DNA of 64,000 bases. It comes from Streptosporangium violaceochromogenes (GTDB taxonomy: Bacteria > Actinomycetota > Actinomycetes > Streptosporangiales > Streptosporangiaceae). The notes under the pieces were generated by a model. That model was given only the letters and a program-made list of their open reading frames with translations, had not been told where the DNA came from and made no database searches. Positions 24,466 to 32,510 of the stretch are shown here, piece after piece (positions within the stretch are counted from its first letter, which is position 1; every line of letters begins with the position of its first letter). The stretch is taken from the NCBI RefSeq assembly GCF_014654615.1, contig NZ_BNBB01000015.1:62001-126000 (forward strand). Reading direction: 5' to 3'. The translations under genes were made by a program, and so were the position numbers.

Positions 24466-25732
24466 GGGCTCTTCGATCTTGAGGGGGAAGGGCCCGGGCG
24501 TGGCCTGACGGGCGAGAACTCGTGACCCCGCGACACCGGCTGTTGATCAAAGACAGTTGGTGACGGGGGCCACAAGCTGTGAACGACAGCACTTCGATCC
24601 TGTTCGGCATGCCGGAAATCACGGTGGTGAAGGTCGAACACGTCGCCGATGACGGCGGACAATCGGGGCGAGTGGTGCATATCGAACGCCCGGAGGACTG
24701 GGCGGCCTGCCCCGACTGCGGGGTCATCTCCACCAAGGTGCGCCGGCGACGCACGACCCGCCCACGAGACCTGCCCCACGGCCAGGAGCCGCTCGGGGTG
24801 CGCCGGCACAAACGGCACTTCGCCACCTGCGCCGACGCCCTGCTCATCGAGCCCGAGCCGCCCGAAGTGCTGGGCATCGACGAGACCCGCCGGGGCAGGC
24901 CTGCCTGGATCAAGAACGAGACGAGCGGGAAGTGGGCGCGGACCGAGCGGTTCGAGACCAACTTCGTCGATCTGTCCGGGGCGGGCGCCTTGCCCGGCCA
25001 GGCGGCGGGCCGTACCGGCAAGGCCGTCATCGACTGGCTCAGCGAGCGCGGAACGCAGTGGAAAAGCCAGGTGCGCATCGTGGCGATCGATCCGGCCGCC
25101 TGCTCCCGCTCCGCGATCAAGCAGGCGCTGCCGCACGCCGTCATCGTCGTCGATCACTTCCATCTGGTCGCGCTCGCGAACAAGGCCCTGACCAGCGTGC
25201 GGCAGCGCGTCAACCGTGAGGAACGCGGACGCCGGGGACGGGCCACCGACCCGGAATGGGCCAACCGGCGCCGCCTGCTACGCGGCCGTGAGCGATTGTC
25301 GGAGCGCGGTTTCACCCGGATGTGGAACGATCTGGTCGACCACGAGCCCACCGGCCAGATCCTGACCGTGTGGATCGCCAAGGAAGAACTACGGTCTCTG
25401 CCGGTCTACGCCCGCGAGCGGGCACCGCGCCCGGTGATCTCCCAGCGGTTGTTTCGGTTCCTTTACCGGTGCGCCGGCTCCGGCATTCCCGAGTTGATCA
25501 CCCTGGCTGAGACCGTCGACGCCTGGTGGCCCGAGACCCTCGCGTTCATCACCACCGGCATCGCCAACGCCCGCACCGAGGGAACGAACCGGCTGATCAA
25601 GGACGCCGCCCGCGTGGCGTTCGGCTTCCGCAACCTCACCGACCAACGCCGCCGCGTACGGTTGGCCTGCACACATCAAACGATCAACCCAGCGGCATGA
25701 GGGTGAACATCCCCCTCAAAATCGAAGAGCCC
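24466..25732 (+). mobile_element. ISL3-family insertion sequence with 22-bp terminal repeats
   Basis: Terminal inverted repeats at 24466-24487 and 25711-25732 begin GGGCTCTTCGATCTTGAGGG and differ at one position; both carry the GGCTCTTCG end typical of ISL3 elements. The element is ~1.27 kb with one transposase gene. The flanking 8-mers (GAGATTCC and GTTACCGA) do not match, so no target duplication is visible and the site has probably rearranged since insertion. Confidence 0.85.
24579..25700 (+). CDS. ISL3-family transposase, internally deleted
   Basis: 373 residues. The N-terminal zinc-ribbon part shows CPDCGVISTKV; the catalytic core has VLGIDETRRGR, then VAIDPAACSR with VVDHFHL, and the final EGTNRLIKDAARVAFGFRNL. 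ISL3 transposases normally have a second cysteine pair and a helix-turn-helix between KRRW and the first catalytic aspartate. Here VRRHKRH joins FATCADALLIEPEP directly, about 65 residues short. It is probably inactive although the frame is open. A GTG start at 24579 is used. Confidence 0.85.
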   Translation: MNDSTSILFGMPEITVVKVEHVADDGGQSGRVVHIERPEDWAACPDCGVISTKVRRRRTTRPRDLPHGQEPLGVRRHKRHFATCADALLIEPEPPEVLGIDETRRGRPAWIKNETSGKWARTERFETNFVDLSGAGALPGQAAGRTGKAVIDWLSERGTQWKSQVRIVAIDPAACSRSAIKQALPHAVIVVDHFHLVALANKALTSVRQRVNREERGRRGRATDPEWANRRRLLRGRERLSERGFTRMWNDLVDHEPTGQILTVWIAKEELRSLPVYARERAPRPVISQRLFRFLYRCAGSGIPELITLAETVDAWWPETLAFITTGIANARTEGTNRLIKDAARVAFGFRNLTDQRRRVRLACTHQTINPAA

Positions 25733-25769
25733 GTTACCGATCCCCGGCCACCGGGAATCCCCCGCTCTC

Positions 25770-25796
25770 TTGAACTCCGTGGGCCACGGAGTTCAA
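25770..25796. repeat. 27-bp perfect palindrome
   Basis: Arms TTGAACTCCGTGG (25770-25782) and CCACGGAGTTCAA (25784-25796) around a single base. It lies 37 bases beyond the ISL3 element in non-coding DNA. With a one-base centre it is a poor RNA terminator and looks more like a protein-binding or recombination site. The remaining sequence to 26012 shows no gene. Confidence 0.6.
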
Positions 25797-26012
25797 AGGG
25801 CTCCTCGCGGTGCCCGCACACCCCGCACGGGGCGGTAAAAATCCGCCGGCGCCGGCCGCCCCGCGCCTGCTACCGGGAATGGGTGTTCCTGCAAGTTGCC
25901 GATCAGTAGAGCCGCGCTTCCGGCCTCCGGGGAGGATCAGAGCGTCCTCTACCGCTAATTTCTGCACCTATCCTCTCCGGAGGCCGATTGGCTAATCCGC
26001 TGCCCAGCAGAG

Positions 26013-26717
26013 TCAGGACAGGAAGGGGTCTTGGTGCTCGAAGTCGATGATGGCCCGATCGGTATAGCGGTCACCTACCACGTCCGCTGCCTCAGCGGGC
26101 CCATCTGGGCCGATGACAAGTTCTCGATAGGTCCACTGCTTTCGGGATACGCTACTTTTCTGGCGCATTGACATGGTAAGCCAAACGCCAGCAGGGTCTT
26201 CTGAAAACTCAGGTTTGAGGCCGATCCAGGGGTCTCGGGCGATTGCTGCATGCAACCGCGGCCAAGTTGCCGCATGTAGCTCTCTAATGTATTTAAGGTA
26301 TCGGCCGCGGAGGCTGTCAGGGGCGAGAGACCTAAGGTGCGGCCCACCCGGCCACGCCTCGACCGAACCTGGAGGAGGCGAGGGCGTGGCCGAGCGTAGT
26401 GACATGTAATCAGATGGAGGCCAAGGGCGGGTATCGAGCACTTCTGTGAGGACGGTGGTGAAGATAGTCGCTTCGACTTCACCACGCCCTGGGACTCCGT
26501 TACTGGCGAATTCCGTGCGTGGGAGAACTAGCCGACAGAACTCCCAGGGCTCGTCATGGCCCGCCAGGGAGAGAGTGGCCGTAGCCCAGAGCCCGACGCT
26601 GTCCACCGATGTAGAGAGATCTAGGAGAGATCCATATCTCTGACTCTCCAGATCGTTCTCTAGCTGTCGTCGTGCGATCCAGCAGAATTCATCGATGTAC
26701 TGATCGAACGGGCTCAT
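26013..26717 (-). CDS. Hypothetical protein, accessory patch
   Basis: 234 residues, not recognised. No signal peptide or membrane segment is evident; there are several tryptophans (DEPWEFC, RDPWIGLKP) and an even acidic/basic mix suggesting a soluble globular protein. Codon use is visibly less GC-biased than in flanking genes (many AGA, ATA, CTA codons), consistent with recent acquisition. It lies nine bases after the stop-side neighbour in the same direction as two small secreted-protein genes, so the three may form one acquired unit. Confidence 0.65.
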   Translation of the reverse strand: MSPFDQYIDEFCWIARRQLENDLESQRYGSLLDLSTSVDSVGLWATATLSLAGHDEPWEFCRLVLPRTEFASNGVPGRGEVEATIFTTVLTEVLDTRPWPPSDYMSLRSATPSPPPGSVEAWPGGPHLRSLAPDSLRGRYLKYIRELHAATWPRLHAAIARDPWIGLKPEFSEDPAGVWLTMSMRQKSSVSRKQWTYRELVIGPDGPAEAADVVGDRYTDRAIIDFEHQDPFLS

Positions 26718-26726
26718 CCGTCTATC

Positions 26727-27152
26727 CTAGGGGTAGTAGGCAGTGATGATGCCCTTCGGGCGTCCGTCGGGCATACCATTCGTGTTCTCGGTGTAAACAA
26801 CCTTCATGCTGCTGTAGCCGCCGTGGAGACCACCGCTCACGTTGCAGGTGATCTTCCCGTTTATGGGCTTCCCGCATTTCCCGTCATGGAAGACGTGTTC
26901 TATGTCGAGGATCATGTTACTCCACCCAACCCGAGTGACTTGCGCCATATGGCCATCTTCGATGTGAGCCTTTCCGTATTGGTTGGCGATGCTGCCGTAC
27001 CGGAGGGGCACATCACCCAGGTCGTAGAAGGTGGCGAAGACGTCTGTCGGGTTGGCGGCTGCGACGGCGGGGGCGGCGGTGAAGCTCGCAGCTCCTACCA
27101 TGGCTGCTGCTGCTGCCTGCACTGCAAGTTTCACGTACTTTTTCAGGTTCAT
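26727..27152 (-). CDS. Small secreted protein
   Basis: 141 residues. The ATG at 27152 gives a textbook signal peptide: MNLKKYVKLAV, a hydrophobic Ala-rich core, and a likely cleavage after AVAAA. The mature ~105-residue part has two cysteines in GKCGKPINGKITC and ends KGIITAYYP. No family recognised. GC content is low for the genome. Transcribed with the hypothetical gene downstream and preceded by another secreted-protein gene. Confidence 0.7.
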   Translation of the reverse strand: MNLKKYVKLAVQAAAAAMVGAASFTAAPAVAAANPTDVFATFYDLGDVPLRYGSIANQYGKAHIEDGHMAQVTRVGWSNMILDIEHVFHDGKCGKPINGKITCNVSGGLHGGYSSMKVVYTENTNGMPDGRPKGIITAYYP

Positions 27153-27264
27153 GTCTATCCGTTCAAGAGGCTTTGACGGAGTCCTGATTGCGACACACCC
27201 AGCATTCCCCAATGACTAGAAGGCATAGGCTGGGCAGGCTGCTAAGTCGCCGGCTTTGGGGATC

Positions 27265-27663
27265 TCAGGCGGCGTGCGTGAACAGGTAGACGTCAGCGAT
27301 GTCTCCGGGATGGGTCCAGGTGAATGTTTCCCGCGCCCCCAGGGGGCAGGCGTTACGGCTGTACTCCCAGATTCCACCAGGGAAGTGGGCCTTAACCTGG
27401 GCGCACTGGGTGTCTTCGTCGGTGTCCTCGACCCACCCAGTGACAGTAATGCTTCCCCTGCTGCAGCTCAGCCTCCAAAAGGCCTTTCCTCCGGGTACGC
27501 TGGGACTAAAGGTCTGGCCGCAGGCCCCAAAGGGTCGAACGGGGTCGCCCGAAGGGGCTGGCTGAGCGGGAGAGGCTGCGCTAGCAACCGATGCGGGGAT
27601 GACTCCGAAGCTAAGCGCTGCGAGCGAAAAAGCGGCAGTAGCAGTAGCTAACGTGACACGCAA
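27265..27663 (-). CDS. Small secreted protein with paired cysteines
   Basis: 132 residues. Signal peptide RVTLATATAAFSLAALSFG with probable cleavage after ASA. The mature part carries four cysteines (GACGQ, LSCSR, TQCAQ, NACPL), suggesting two disulfides, and aromatic motifs such as TGWVEDTDEDTQC. No family recognised. The start is TTG at 27663 with AGAGGG about five bases upstream. Same strand and low-GC character as the two genes downstream. Confidence 0.65.
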   Translation of the reverse strand: MRVTLATATAAFSLAALSFGVIPASVASAASPAQPAPSGDPVRPFGACGQTFSPSVPGGKAFWRLSCSRGSITVTGWVEDTDEDTQCAQVKAHFPGGIWEYSRNACPLGARETFTWTHPGDIADVYLFTHAA

Positions 27664-28246
27664 GAGAGTACCCTCTCAAGGGTAGGAGAAAGTGGTCCAC
27701 GGGTGGGATTACTTGGGCAAAGGTGCCCACTCGTGGACCGATCCCTGCGGATCAGTCTTTAGTATCTCCACAACGGATCATCTTTCGCAAGGTTTCGATT
27801 CAATAATTACGAGTAACCTTGCCGCCACTAAGGGCAATCGCACTTCTCGTGTTTCCGCAGGAAGCGCTCTTTCGCAGGATCGACGATTCGCGAGTGGCGC
27901 TATGTGGATTAGGCAATGCCCATTGACCGGACACATGATCTCCCCGCCTGGGACCATGGACACGTTCGTTAACATCACTTCCAGGGCCTCATCCATCAGC
28001 ACTACCTGGGCGGTGGTGTCGGCAGGATACGTGGCCACCTTCATGCAGCGGGGCCTGCTTGGTCTTCTCGGAGACCTCGAAGTCGACGCTTCCACGAGAT
28101 ACTAATCGTTACACGCACCCAAAGGATTGACATATATCTATTTCGGCGCGCCCAAATCCACGTTGCCGCACGACAGAAAACAATGCTAACCCGCAAAAGG
28201 ATGACAAGTATATTGTCCTTGACTTTTTAAGATTGCGGGCTTTACG
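27664..28246. other. Low-GC stretch with possible gene remnant
   Basis: 583 bases. On the minus strand 27778-28095, codons with strong G/C third positions read VSEKTKQAPLHE (27..28.08 kb) and then, one frame away, KVATYPADTTAQVVLMDEAL. This suggests a small gene broken by a frameshift; its product is unknown. A plus-strand frame over the same bases has no start signal or codon bias. 28110-28246 is AT-rich and appears empty. Confidence 0.35.
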
Positions 28247-28780
28247 TCACGCCCGAATACCCTTGGCGGCCATGGCGGCCCGGACGGCCGCGGCGCCCTG
28301 GGCGTAGTCCCCGGATCGGACGACCCGTTCGGCCCGCTCGACCAGGGGCTGGACCACCGCACCAGAAGCGCTGTGATCACCTGAGACGGCCTGCGAGGTC
28401 TCCGGGGCTGGTGAACAAACGCTAGGGACGGGCTGGTCACCCGTCTGCGCGCCACTCAGTGCCGCCTGGCGCCGGTCCTCGTTGATCTGGGTGCCGAGGC
28501 GGCGCACGCGCCGCACTCGTGACCCGAAGGCAGCAGGTGATCCTCACAGTCGGAGCGCGGGCAGTCGTAGCCACGCCGGATCGCGGTCAGGGCGACCGTG
28601 ACCGTGATCCGGATGTCCTGGCCACGCCACTGGATCAGGCGACGGCGGATCCGGGCACGCAGCTCGGCGGGCGTGCGGTGCACGGGGTTGAGGAACCTGG
28701 GGACAGCCGTTGGCGCGACGGGTCGCGCACGGTTCTGGGCTACGTGCGCGACGTCGACCGCTGGACGCACAACCCCATGA
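28247..28780 (-). pseudogene. Zinc-ribbon-like protein gene, frameshifted
   Basis: One frame reads RTPAELRARIRRRLIQWRG, then TAIRRGYDCPRSDCEDHLLP and GHECGAC, four cysteines in a zinc-ribbon arrangement. Near 28510 the coding pattern moves one frame and continues RRLGTQINEDRRQAALSGAQ to a stop at 28247. The family is not recognised; such genes are common in actinobacterial accessory regions. The start is unclear. It is divergent from the broken serine recombinase next door. Confidence 0.5.
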
Positions 28781-28892
28781 ACGGCACCGGCCTGTAACGC
28801 CCCCTTTTTGGACGTAGATTTCTGGACGGTGTCGGTGCTGGTCGCCGAGGCGTCCGGAAACACAGATGTTTCCGGACGGCTGGGAGGCCTCG

Positions 28893-29413
28893 ATGACCGC
28901 ACAGGTGTGGGCTTATGCCCGCGTCTCGACCCGTGACCAAAACCCCCAGCTCCAGCTCGACGCCCTGGCGGCCGGCGGCTACGACACGCTGGTGACGGAG
29001 CAGGAATCCGGCAGACGCGGCGTGCCCCGGCCCGTCTGAGAGGACCTGCTGCCCCGGCCGCGAGCCGGCGACACGGTGAAGTTCTGGAAGTCCGACCGGT
29101 GGGGCCGCAGCGCCGGGCACATGCTGACCGTGGTCGGCAAGCTGTGTGAGCGGGGGGTGAAGGTCGTGTCCTTGACCGAGAACTTCGACCTGGACACCAA
29201 GGAGGGCCGCTTCATGTTCGCGGTCTTGGCCGCGACCGCCGAGTACGAGCTGGAGCTACGCGCCGAACGCCAAGCCGAGGGGATCGCCGCGGCCAGGCGC
29301 CGTCAAGAGTCCGGGCGGATGCTTCCGGGAAAGAAGCACCTCGGCCGGCCCCGTGTGGTCGGCCCGGCCGAGCCGGCAGCACGGCCTACGCCGCACTTGC
29401 CGCCAACCGGTAA
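28893..29413 (+). pseudogene. Serine recombinase (resolvase/invertase), nonsense and deletion mutant
   Basis: Starts MTAQVWAYARVSTRDQNPQL, with the catalytic serine in ARVST. An in-frame TGA at 29037-29039 interrupts it after RRGVPRPV; the frame then resumes with KFWKSDRWGRSAGHML, VKVVSLTENFDLDTKEG and ATAEYELELRAERQAEGIAA, all normal resolvase motifs. Near 29370 the helix-turn-helix is deleted: GPAEPAA is followed, one frame away, by only the last codons (STAYAALAANR, TAA at 29411). Its end lies ~45 bases from CRISPR array 1. Confidence 0.85.
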
Positions 29414-29457
29414 CCAGGAAACCTGCGAGAAACGCATGCCCATTCCCGGTACTTCAC

Positions 29458-29851
29458 GGACCATCCCCGCGTGTGCGGGGCCGACCTCCAGGCGCTCGAC
29501 CCTGACGGCCTCCACCCCGGACCATCCCCGCGTGTGCGGGGCCGACAACTTGCGGGAATAGGGGTGCGCTACTCACAAGGGACCATCCCCGCGTGTGCGG
29601 GGCCGACAATCGGCTGGAGTCCGGTCCCGTGGGGTCCGGCGGACCATCCCCGCGTGTGCGGGGCCGACCTCATAAAGCGTCACTCGACACCGTCCCTGGT
29701 CGGACCATCCCCGCGTGTGCGGGGCCGACCGAAACTCCACCGCCGCCGAAGTGCCGAAACCGGGACCATCCCCGCGTGTGCGGGGCCGACGGCTTCACTT
29801 CCGTGATGACAATGCGCTCTGCCGGACCATCCCCGCGTGTGCGGGGCCGAC
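29458..29851 (-). CRISPR. CRISPR array 1: 7 repeats, 6 spacers, type I-E repeat class
   Basis: Seven identical 28-nt repeats starting at 29458, 29519, 29580, 29641, 29702, 29763 and 29824, exactly 61 bases apart; all spacers are 33 nt. On the minus strand the repeat begins GTCGGCCCCGCACACGCGGG and ends GATGGTCC, the actinobacterial type I-E class, so the array should be transcribed leftward with its leader on the right. The leader-distal end abuts the broken serine recombinase. No cas gene is in the window. Confidence 0.97.
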
Positions 29852-30031
29852 ACTTGTTTACCTGGGCCTTTAGACGGTGGGGGCCTCGGTTTCCTTTGGT
29901 TGCTCAGCTACGAGCATCGCACGCCACCTTCCGCTCCCCCGCCGGAGGCCCTCACCGCCCATGAATCCATCCGAACGCGAGACGAGCCCAAAAGGCGTGG
30001 TCGACGCGCCGGTCACACATTGAAGCGGAAC
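29852..30031 (-). promoter_or_regulatory. Leader of CRISPR array 1, duplicated with ychF tail
   Basis: About 180 bases directly right of the array match, at roughly nine positions in ten by eye, the sequence right of array 2 (33698-33878). The copy ends in minus-strand codons for FRFNV and a TGA (30013-30030), the last codons of ychF with synonymous changes. It should carry the pre-crRNA promoter and adaptation signals. The next 200 bases to the XRE gene show nothing. Confidence 0.75.
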
Positions 30032-30232
30032 GTCCGACAGCGGTTCGTCTACCTGCGATCGAAGTCAGAATCCCCATACTGACCTGCGATTTTGACCGTT
30101 GAGAAGCGGGGACCAACAATGATCTCAGACGGCCGTTTCGTGAACCGATTGCGGACTATCCACGGATTTCCCAACCAATGATCTGCAAGCGAACACCCCG
30201 TCGAAGACCGGCGGGGCGTCGTCATGTCCGGC

Positions 30233-31462
30233 TCAGGCCGGCCTCGAAAGCGCGTCCTCAAGGTCTCTCGCACCTGGCGCCCGCATACGGTCGAGCAGCT
30301 TGACCACCTTGCGAAGGTCTCGGACGGCGTAGGTGTTCACGGCCACGGCGTCAGGCGCGATGCTGAGTGCCGTCTCCGTCGCGGCCTCGGCCTCGGCCGT
30401 CATCGCGTGAGCACGCGCCAGGCAGGCTCCGAACCATGCGCGGTCTCGGCGGTAGGACTCCGGAAGGCCCGACAGCCCTCGTTCGAGGAACGGAACCGCG
30501 CGTCGGCCATCGCCGATCTCCAGCTCAGCCATACCGCGCTGCATGAGAAACCAGCCCTCTCCGTAGAAATACATCCACGGCGGCTCATCGTCGGGCCGCT
30601 CGGCCGCGCTCTTGATGAGGTTCTCGGCTTCTTCGAGTAGGGATCGCGCAGCCTGTCCCTCGCCCATCTGGGCGTGCCCCCGAGCGGCCATCTGGGCGGC
30701 CATGCCCTGAACGCCGAGTGTCGTACGGCCGTCATGCCAGCGGGACGCCTCGGCCAGCCGTACGCAACGCTGAGGGTCCCCGACGCTCCACGCCAGGTGT
30801 GCCCGCATATTCAAGGTCGTTGAGGCCAGAGCGGCATCTCCAGCTTCCAGCGCCCAGCCGTGGGAGCGGTCGTACCAGGCGAGCGCGGCGGCCAAGTCGC
30901 CGGAGTCCTGACACATCCAGGCGAGGAACTGGGCGTACTGGGCGACCATGCTCGCCATCCGATCACCTGATGTCCCGGAAGCGCCCCGGGCGAGGTCGGT
31001 GACGGTGGCAAGTTGGGCGCGGACCACGGGCATGAGGGGACGACTGCCCATGGTGTCCTCGGCCCGGCGGTGTTCGGCAAGGCACCGCTCCAGCCATTCG
31101 ATTGTTTCCAGGTCCACACGCCGTGGTTCGCCGATTACCTTCGTGATCCGTTCGTACATCTCGGGGTCGGGTGCCAGGGACGGGAGAGCAAGAGCCGGAA
31201 GCGGCATGCCCGCCGCGTCGAACAGCTCTACCTCGCTCAGCCCGAATACACGACACAGCAGCGTCCGGTATGGCTCATCCGGCTGGTTGTGTCCGGCCTC
31301 ATACGCCTTGATGCGGCGCACGATGGACTCTGCCGACGGCAGATGAGCATGTTCGCCGGCAACCCCGATGAGTTCGCGGGCCAACTCGCGTTGACTCCAA
31401 AGCCGGTTGCGTCGTTCGATGCGTAGCCGTAAAGCCCAGCCGGGCAAGTCGTCAGCGGCCAT
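30233..31462 (-). CDS. XRE-family regulator with TPR-like C-terminal domain
   Basis: 409 residues. An N-terminal helix-turn-helix (about residues 10-75) includes LWSQRELARELIG, and a long array of helical pairs follows in TPR style (ALAWYDRSHGWALEAGD, AARSLLEEAENLI, AVPFLERGLSGL). Such actinobacterial regulators often pair with small genes and may sense peptides or stress. GGAGG lies ten bases before the ATG. It is divergent from two overlapping small genes at 31634-32235, so a shared control region lies at 31463-31633. The cassette sits between the two duplicated CRISPR leaders. Confidence 0.85.
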   Translation of the reverse strand: MAADDLPGWALRLRIERRNRLWSQRELARELIGVAGEHAHLPSAESIVRRIKAYEAGHNQPDEPYRTLLCRVFGLSEVELFDAAGMPLPALALPSLAPDPEMYERITKVIGEPRRVDLETIEWLERCLAEHRRAEDTMGSRPLMPVVRAQLATVTDLARGASGTSGDRMASMVAQYAQFLAWMCQDSGDLAAALAWYDRSHGWALEAGDAALASTTLNMRAHLAWSVGDPQRCVRLAEASRWHDGRTTLGVQGMAAQMAARGHAQMGEGQAARSLLEEAENLIKSAAERPDDEPPWMYFYGEGWFLMQRGMAELEIGDGRRAVPFLERGLSGLPESYRRDRAWFGACLARAHAMTAEAEAATETALSIAPDAVAVNTYAVRDLRKVVKLLDRMRAPGARDLEDALSRPA

Positions 31463-31633
31463 GAGCGCACCTCCGCAAGGTGGGGGACGTTCGCCTATCC
31501 CTCAGTGTCCCCCGTGTGCACCTGTGCTGGGCCGATTACGCAGAGATTGGATACAGGGAGGAGCAAAGACAAGCGGAACCCCGCAGGCGGGCAATGCCAT
31601 ACGGGGTTCCTTGATCGCAAAGGAGTGCGATCC

Positions 31634-31849
31634 ATGGAAAATGCTAGGGCCATCATGCCCGCCCCGACCATTCCGGGGTGGCGGTTGATCATCAGTGACA
31701 GAGGCCGGTTCTGGGCTTTCCGCCGGACGCCCTTCCCCATCGCGGCGATGCGCGCCGGAGCCGACCCGGCGGTGGACGCCGACACCCTCACCGAGATCGA
31801 GGCGGCCGTGGGGCGGCAGGAAGAGATCGCCCGCAAGGTGGCGCCGTGA
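31634..31849 (+). CDS. Small protein of the XRE cassette
   Basis: 71 residues, not recognised. It reads GWRLIISDRGRFWAFRRTPF early, then an acidic helical end (DADTLTEIEAAVGRQEEI). AAGGAG nine bases upstream fixes the ATG. The stop overlaps the GTG of the next small gene (GTGA), showing a coupled pair. Similar short genes commonly lie divergent to XRE/TPR regulators in actinobacteria; the function is unknown. Confidence 0.75.
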   Translation: MENARAIMPAPTIPGWRLIISDRGRFWAFRRTPFPIAAMRAGADPAVDADTLTEIEAAVGRQEEIARKVAP

Positions 31850-32235
31850 TCGGGCGGCGCGCGAGACGCGCGCCCGGGCGGCACCGCGACGGCCAGGCGC
31901 CCACGAAGGTGCACCGGCGCCTGTGGGACGGCCCGGCCCGTTCCGAAGCGGAACGGCTCGGCCGTGTGTGGCCGGGATGGGTGGTGCTCTACAGCCTCGG
32001 CAACCGCCGCTTCTACGCGATCGCGGCGTGGCCGGCCCCCGAACCGCTGATCGTCGACGCCGGCACCGCCGAGGAGCTGGAGGAGCGGATGCGCGACGCC
32101 GAGACGGCATTCGTCTGGCTCGCGCTCCCGGCACCCCCGGCACTCCCGGCCCAGAACAGGCGCGACGGTGTCCATTCCCAGGTGCCCGCCGTCGCGCCGC
32201 TCCCCTCCCGCCGTCCCTACCAGGACGCGGCATAG
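31846..32235 (+). CDS. Small protein of the XRE cassette
   Basis: 129 residues, not recognised. A basic N-terminus is followed by a compact domain with WPGWVVLYSLGNRRFYAIAA and GTAEELEERMRDAE, then a Pro/Ala-rich tail. The two aromatic motifs echo those of the upstream 71-residue protein, hinting at related folds. It starts at a GTG overlapping the upstream stop and ends 157 bases before a strong hairpin. Confidence 0.7.
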   Translation: MIGRRARRAPGRHRDGQAPTKVHRRLWDGPARSEAERLGRVWPGWVVLYSLGNRRFYAIAAWPAPEPLIVDAGTAEELEERMRDAETAFVWLALPAPPALPAQNRRDGVHSQVPAVAPLPSRRPYQDAA

Positions 32236-32391
32236 ACCGGCGCGACGGCGGGCGAGTGCCGTCCCCGCCGTCGCGCCCCTGAACGTGCGGCCCGGGCTGG
32301 AGGGGCTCGGGTCGCACACCCACGCGGTTCCCGCACGATCGGGGAAGGGGAACCGCTCAGGCGCCGGTCTTCGCCCCCGCAACCGGCGCCC

Positions 32392-32424
32392 GGTGCCCGG
32401 CCGGGTCCGACCCGGCCGGGCACC
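32392..32424 (+). terminator. Hairpin after the XRE cassette
   Basis: Perfect 15-bp arms (32392-32406 and 32410-32424, GGTGCCCGGCCGGGT) with a 3-nt loop, downstream of the two small genes and 86 bases before array 2. It could end both the small-gene transcript and, in the other direction, the CRISPR transcript. Confidence 0.75.
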
Positions 32425-32510
32425 GCTTCCCCGCGACACGCATCCACCGTCAGGAAAACCCGTGCTCGAATCCCTGCTCACCGCGCTGTGCCTGTACGGC
32501 TCTGGCGCGG

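Noticed and set aside
24466..25732. ISL3 element as an active, recent insertion
   Set aside because: No matching 8-bp target duplication and a ~65-residue internal loss in the transposase.
27692..28105. 137-residue open frame on the plus strand
   Set aside because: No ribosome site or family feature; third-position base use favours minus-strand coding in the same stretch.
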